Assembly (NCBI GenBank): GCA_030452275.1
Contig: JAKDMR010000070.1
Location: 1-8,425 of the forward strand
DNA: 8,425 nt
Source: Candidatus Nitrosocosmicus sp.
GTDB lineage: Archaea > Thermoproteota > Nitrososphaeria > Nitrososphaerales > Nitrososphaeraceae
Reading direction: 5' to 3'
The notes below the pieces were generated by a model. It was given only the letters and a program-made list of their open reading frames with translations, had not been told where the DNA came from and made no database searches. Shown here piece after piece: positions 5,521 to 8,425 of this stretch. Position numbers and translations under genes: made by a program. Position 1 is the first letter of the stretch. Every line of letters starts with the position of its first letter.

Positions 5521-6270
5521 ATGACCATGCTTGACAATAAAATTGAAAATTGTGTATTTCCAGTTAATTACTTTTATGACATTGATAACTTTACTTGGAC
5601 AAAATCAATAGATATTACGGATGATAAAAAGAATGACATAAAGCAGGTTCTTGTAGGCATAACCCCTGTATATTCCTATATAACCGGCAGGATACTCAAA
5701 TTTAAAACAAAACCTGTTGGCACGGACATAATTAGAAATAGGAGCTTAAGTACCGTTGAGAGTTTAAACCACTTTGGAATAATTCGTTCTCCCGTATCTG
5801 GGAACGTTGTGGAAATAAATCAAGAAATTATTCATCACCCTAAGGTTGTTAATGACTCCCCATTTGAACGCGGATGGATTGCAAAGATCAAAACTAAAGA
5901 CAACCTAGAAAGTCTTGATTCGATAAGGACTATCGAGGAGTGCAAGGATGAGATGGCGTCTCAAATCAAGAAATTCAACGTGAAATGTTTTAAATCATTT
6001 CCAGATTTTCAGATGTTTGAATTAGGCACTGAATGTTCCGCTACGTTAGCAAAATTGGATGAATTCATGATAAAAAATATGCGAATTGGACATGTAATAA
6101 GACTGGTGTCCGATGATCCTACTGCTGATCTTGAATTGTTGCGTTGGGCAGATCAGAACAAACAAGAAATCGTTGAAATTGTGCAAGAGAAAAACCCCGT
6201 GCAGTCTTCATTACGAAACTCTAGCAATAATTATCTATTCAATATTATTATTAAAAAAATAAAAGATTGA
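5521..6270 (+). CDS. Glycine-cleavage-H-like domain fused to TusA-like sulfur-carrier domain
   Basis: Two-domain protein, 249 aa. Residues about 22-125 match glycine cleavage H protein: FTWTKSIDI (24-32), VLVGITPVYSYITGRIL, then ESLNHFGIIRSPVSGNVVEIN, HPKVVNDSPFERGWIAKIK. Against the H consensus ESVKAASDLYAPVSG the alignment needs no gap, and the lipoyl-bearing Lys is Asn83, so the domain cannot be lipoylated there and is not a working GcvH. Residues about 165-248 look like TusA/SirA: FELGTECSAT places Cys172 where TusA has its sulfur-carrying Cys, and IGHVIRLVSDDPTADLELLRWADQNKQEIVEI follows the TusA strand-helix pattern including the DDP turn. The CPxP motif is CSAT. An ATG two codons on (5527) is an alternative start. 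The adjacent convergent rhodanese suggests persulfide transfer. Domain calls are good; the sulfur role is inference. Confidence 0.8.
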   Translation: MTMLDNKIENCVFPVNYFYDIDNFTWTKSIDITDDKKNDIKQVLVGITPVYSYITGRILKFKTKPVGTDIIRNRSLSTVESLNHFGIIRSPVSGNVVEINQEIIHHPKVVNDSPFERGWIAKIKTKDNLESLDSIRTIEECKDEMASQIKKFNVKCFKSFPDFQMFELGTECSATLAKLDEFMIKNMRIGHVIRLVSDDPTADLELLRWADQNKQEIVEIVQEKNPVQSSLRNSSNNYLFNIIIKKIKD

Positions 6271-6284
6271 GAACATTGAAGAAT

Positions 6285-7133
6285 CTATTTTTCAATCGGA
6301 TTTCCAATCATATTACCCCATTCTGTCCACGACCCATCATAGTTCTTAACATCTGGATAGCCCAAAAGATATTTTAGCACAAACCAAGTATGTGATGAAC
6401 GTTCCCCAATTCTGCAGTATGATATTACTTCCTTTTCTGGCAGGATGCCATTTTCCTTATAAAGATTCATCAAATCTTCGGGCGATTTGAACGTTCCATC
6501 TTCATTAACTGCTTTTCCCCACGGTATATTAATGGCTGCAGGAATATGGCCTCCCCTTTGGGCATGCTCAGTAGGATATTCCGCAGGGGCGGTCACCTCT
6601 CCAGTAAATTCTGCTGGGGACCTGACATCAACTAGTATGCTTTGTTTGTTTTTGATAGATTCTGACACATGATTGAGATATGTTCTTATTTTCTCATCAG
6701 GACTAGATGCTTTGAAATTGCCTGTTGAATATGTTGGAATTATTTTATCGATAGATCTGTCCTCTTCAAGCCATTTTTTTCTGCCTCCATTCATTATCCT
6801 CACATCATTATAGCCATAATACTTGAAAACCCAAAAGGCAAAAGCCGCGAACCAATTATTGAAATCTCCGTAAAGTACGAGAGTTGTATCCTGATTTATT
6901 CCTGATTTTTTGAGTAATTCTTCGCACGATTCTTTTGAAATTATGTTCCTGCTCAAGGGGTCATTGATATCTTTCTTCCAATCAAATAACACTGACCCGG
7001 GAATATGTCCTAAATGGTAGTTTGCTTTTGGATCATAGTCTACTTCTGCAATTCTTACATTAGGATCCTTTAAGTGATCTTCAGTCCAACTTGTGTCAAC
7101 TAAGACCTCAGGGTGAGCATATCTATTCGACAT
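6285..7133 (-). CDS. Two-domain rhodanese: thiosulfate sulfurtransferase (SseA/CysA type)
   Basis: Moves sulfane sulfur from a donor such as thiosulfate to a thiol or cyanide acceptor through a persulfide on the active Cys; probably cytoplasmic. The N-terminal rhodanese domain (about 8-130) has VDTSWTEDHL, GHIPGSVLFDW and LYGDFNNWFA, where Asp replaces Cys, so it is the usual non-catalytic half. The C-terminal domain (about 150-280) has VDVRSPAEFTGE, GHIPAAINIPW and the loop YCRIGERSSHTWF with catalytic Cys240, then NYDGSWTEWGN. The CRIGERSS loop is typical of the thiosulfate (CysA-like) group rather than mercaptopyruvate sulfurtransferases (CGSGVTA). Length, 282 aa, is normal and no signal peptide is seen. 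Its 3' end faces the H-like/TusA fusion, 14 bp away. The physiological donor and acceptor cannot be read from sequence. Confidence 0.93.
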   Translation of the reverse strand: MSNRYAHPEVLVDTSWTEDHLKDPNVRIAEVDYDPKANYHLGHIPGSVLFDWKKDINDPLSRNIISKESCEELLKKSGINQDTTLVLYGDFNNWFAAFAFWVFKYYGYNDVRIMNGGRKKWLEEDRSIDKIIPTYSTGNFKASSPDEKIRTYLNHVSESIKNKQSILVDVRSPAEFTGEVTAPAEYPTEHAQRGGHIPAAINIPWGKAVNEDGTFKSPEDLMNLYKENGILPEKEVISYCRIGERSSHTWFVLKYLLGYPDVKNYDGSWTEWGNMIGNPIEK

Positions 7134-7160
7134 TTAACAAATAAACTTATACCACAATCA

Positions 7161-7176
7161 GGTATTTAAATAATAA
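7161..7176 (-). promoter_or_regulatory. Candidate promoter of the rhodanese gene
   Basis: On the minus strand TTATTTAAATACC (about 7173-7161) is TATA-like and lies about 30-40 bp before the ATG at 7133. Expected spacing gives a start near 7141 and a leader of about 8 nt. The spacer is shared with the divergent DUF488 gene. Confidence 0.45.
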
Positions 7177-7226
7177 AAAAATTTCAATTTCTTACAGGTC
7201 ATTAGTATTTTTTTCAACATCAAAAA

Positions 7227-7238
7227 CGATTTTAATGA
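7227..7238 (+). promoter_or_regulatory. Candidate promoter of the DUF488 gene, leaderless layout
   Basis: The element CGATTTTAATGA is centred about 26 bp before the ATG at 7258, behind a purine-rich CAAAAA stretch that could be the BRE. This spacing would start the mRNA at the start codon itself. There is no Shine-Dalgarno site, consistent with a leaderless transcript. Confidence 0.4.
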
Positions 7239-7257
7239 TGTCGCAAATATTGGTTTT

Positions 7258-7608
7258 ATGACCATATATACAGATTCGTTAACCAACCTTTCAAGATATA
7301 AAAGCGATTTTTACAAGATTGCTGTTTCGCCTACACTGCCCTTTGAACTACAACATAAAATGGATGCTTGGTTTTATGATTTATCCCCTTCTAAGAGTTT
7401 GACTGATAAGTTTGAACGTGAGGAACTGGGTATTAATGAATACATGGATTTATATCAAAAAGAAATGAATGCCCTTCAAGCTATTTCTAACATAAAATGG
7501 ATAAAAGATTATGCAAGAAGGAACGATGTTGTGTTACTTTGTTATGAACCGGAAAATATAAACAAATGTCACCGTCATATTTTGAAACAGATCATTGAAC
7601 AATCTTAG
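7258..7608 (+). CDS. DUF488 (YeaO-like) family protein
   Basis: Small protein of the DUF488 family, biochemically uncharacterised. The family pattern is visible in order: a central AWFYDLSPSKSLTDKF (37-52, matching the WLKELAPS-type segment of YeaO-like proteins), EYMDLYQKEM (61-70), then a strand and loop VVLLCYEPENINKCHRHIL (91-109), in which Cys95 and CHRH (104-107) are the conserved features. The ATG at 7258 is preceded by a TATA-like box at leaderless spacing, and the 116-aa length suits the short branch of the family. It stands alone, divergent from the rhodanese. The conserved Cys/His cluster could suggest thiol or metal chemistry, but that is only a guess. Confidence 0.82.
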   Translation: MTIYTDSLTNLSRYKSDFYKIAVSPTLPFELQHKMDAWFYDLSPSKSLTDKFEREELGINEYMDLYQKEMNALQAISNIKWIKDYARRNDVVLLCYEPENINKCHRHILKQIIEQS

Positions 7609-7655
7609 TTTGATGCAACCAATGTAATCGATTAAGGGCTGATTGACTTTTGTTA

Positions 7656-7691
7656 TTCAACAATCATAATTGTTGAAATTTTTTCAACAAT
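7656..7691. repeat. Three-arm inverted repeat able to form two alternative hairpins
   Basis: TTCAACAAT at 7656-7664 is followed after CATA by its exact reverse complement at 7669-7677, then by a second TTCAACAAT at 7683-7691. The middle arm can pair with the left arm (9 bp, 4-nt loop) or, extended by one base, with the right arm (10 bp, 3-nt loop, 7669-7678 with 7682-7691), but not both. A run of six T (7679-7684) is included. It lies 47 bp after the DUF488 stop and about 70 bp before dodecin. It may be the terminator of the first gene or a paired operator for the second. Confidence 0.8.
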
Positions 7692-7706
7692 GTCTATCAT
7701 GAATCT

Positions 7707-7738
7707 GACATTTGTAGACATTTGATTATATTTTTATG
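7707..7738 (+). promoter_or_regulatory. Dodecin promoter with 10-bp-spaced direct repeat
   Basis: GACATTTG occurs at 7707-7714 and again at 7717-7724, a period of 10 bp, about one helical turn. The second copy runs straight into GATTATATTTTTATG (7724-7738). That TATA-like stretch is centred about 26-30 bp before the dodecin ATG at 7760, giving a leaderless or nearly leaderless mRNA. The repeat sits where the BRE would be and could bind a regulator that governs TFB/TBP access. Confidence 0.5.
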
Positions 7739-7759
7739 TAACGAAAATTAAAATCAATA

Positions 7760-7966
7760 ATGGTTTACAAATATATAGAAATAGTGGGAACGTCACCAAC
7801 TGGAATAAATGAAGCAGTCAACAACGCTTTTAAGGAAGCATCTAAAACCGTGAAGAATATACAATGGGGTGAGATGGGAAGAGTTACCTTTAGGTTGGAT
7901 GAAAATCAGCAAATTGAATATCAGGTAGAAGTTAGAATAGGATTTAAAATAGAAAGGGTCGATTAG
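7760..7966 (+). CDS. Dodecin, flavin-storage protein
   Basis: Small flavin-binding protein that assembles into a hollow dodecamer and binds riboflavin or related flavins, thought to store flavin and quench its photochemistry. The 68-aa product matches dodecins throughout: MVYKYIEIVGTSPTG, NNAFKEASKTVKNIQW, then IEYQVEVRIGFKIE. The flavin-stacking Trp is at position 36 and the flavin-contacting Gln at 55, the same numbering as in the Halobacterium dodecin, so an archaeal-type binding site is likely. Length is normal and the ATG at 7760 gives the standard N-terminus. It has its own promoter behind a repeat-rich region and no operon partner; the next gene is convergent, 52 bp away. Confidence 0.95.
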   Translation: MVYKYIEIVGTSPTGINEAVNNAFKEASKTVKNIQWGEMGRVTFRLDENQQIEYQVEVRIGFKIERVD

Positions 7967-8013
7967 ATGGTTTAAAAATTTTCTTGTTAGAAGGCCGGTC
8001 GGTCTAAAATCAA

Positions 8014-8031
8014 TGAACCTACTTAGGTTCA
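8014..8031. terminator. Palindrome between convergent dodecin and response-regulator genes
   Basis: TGAACCT (8014-8020) and AGGTTCA (8025-8031) form a perfect 7-bp stem with a 4-nt loop, or 8 bp with 2 nt. It overlaps the last codons and stop of the response-regulator gene. On the minus strand it is followed by a short T-containing stretch (ATTGATTTTAG). It could end either transcript, but archaeal terminators are mainly U-tracts, so the call is tentative. Confidence 0.35.
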
Positions 8032-8393
8032 CTTAACCTGCTTTCAACGATCTCCAAAAAATTATCCTTGTTAATGGGTTTTCTGATTATACAATTAAAA
8101 CTTAAATCTGAATACGACTTTATAATAGATTGATAATATTCCTCAAATGCAGTATCTAAGCAAATCCGAATCTTATTATCCATTATTCTAATCCTACTAG
8201 CCAATTCAAAACCGTTTATTCTGGGCATTCGTATGTCGGTTATAAGGAGATCATAAATTCCAGGCTCAAATTCCTCTAATAGGGAGTTCGGATCATTGTA
8301 AATGCTAACTTGGTGACCATCGTCTTCTAAACAAATTTTAAAGAATAATGCTGTTCCTACATCATCATCTATTACTATGATATTATTTCCCAT
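8019..8393 (-). CDS. Stand-alone receiver-domain response regulator
   Basis: CheY-like receiver protein of 124 aa with no output domain, so it must act by protein contact. The fold is complete: NIIVIDDDVG with acidic pocket residues Asp9-Asp11, phosphoacceptor Asp53 in LLITDIRMPRINGFEL, the switch Thr81 in DTAFEEYY, and the conserved Lys105-Pro in IIRKPI. All catalytic residues are present, so it should be phosphorylated by a histidine kinase, none of which is in this window. The ATG at 8393 is close to the right window edge; GTATAAC at 8419-8413 could be its TATA box at nearly leaderless spacing. Convergent with dodecin; the upstream gene is not visible. Confidence 0.93.
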   Translation of the reverse strand: MGNNIIVIDDDVGTALFFKICLEDDGHQVSIYNDPNSLLEEFEPGIYDLLITDIRMPRINGFELASRIRIMDNKIRICLDTAFEEYYQSIIKSYSDLSFNCIIRKPINKDNFLEIVESRLSEPK

Positions 8394-8425
8394 TTTAGAA
8401 TATTTATTGATTGTTATACCAATTA

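Noticed and set aside
5521..5895. Functional glycine cleavage H protein
   Set aside because: The lipoyl-attachment Lys is Asn83, and no other glycine cleavage gene (P, T or L protein) is nearby.
6487..6672. Plus-strand ORF of 61 codons
   Set aside because: It is antisense to the catalytic domain of the rhodanese.
7625..7634. TAATCGATTA palindrome after the DUF488 stop
   Set aside because: A single 10-bp A/T-rich palindrome with no second copy or clear position relative to a promoter.
7793..8032. Minus-strand ORF of 79 codons
   Set aside because: It is antisense to dodecin and overlaps the response-regulator end; composition is that of a shadow frame.

Overview
The window looks like chromosomal DNA from an ammonia-oxidising archaeon (Thaumarchaeota/Nitrososphaeria, plausibly a low-GC Nitrososphaerales such as Nitrosocosmicus). 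The basis is archaeal-type ribosomal proteins uS13 and uS4, an archaeal autoantigen-p27 zinc-ribbon protein, A/T-rich TATA-like boxes about 25 bp before many start codons (short-leader or leaderless transcription), few Shine-Dalgarno sites, and low overall GC. The genus is an inference. I saw no tRNA, rRNA, CRISPR array, insertion sequence or phage gene.

Layout. Left, minus strand: a PadR-type regulator overlapping a small zinc-ribbon protein as a two-gene operon. A 426-bp divergent spacer follows, holding candidate promoters and two unproven small ORFs. Then, plus strand, rps13-rps4, which stops there without the rps11/rpoD genes usual in archaea. Convergent to it is a three-part protein: an HTH domain, an alpha/beta domain with a GGP motif, and a C-terminal EF-hand-like calcium loop. 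Divergent from that is glmS, whose real start is an internal GTG that puts the catalytic Cys at position 2.

Centre-right: 48 bp after glmS lies a fusion of a glycine-cleavage-H-like domain and a TusA-like sulfur-carrier domain. The lipoyl lysine of the H domain is Asn. A two-domain rhodanese (thiosulfate sulfurtransferase) is convergent with it, 14 bp away. Together they suggest a sulfur-handling locus and are the most interesting part of the window. Next come a DUF488 protein, a dodecin flavin-binding protein behind a repeat-rich promoter region, and a convergent stand-alone response regulator.

How they fit: most of the window is core metabolism and housekeeping (translation, UDP-GlcNAc precursor synthesis, flavin storage). 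Three regulators (PadR, HTH/EF-hand, receiver) have unknown targets. The sulfur-carrier fusion plus rhodanese is the best candidate for an undescribed function. Genes are tightly packed at their 3' ends (13 to 52 bp), and most regulatory DNA lies in short 5' spacers.
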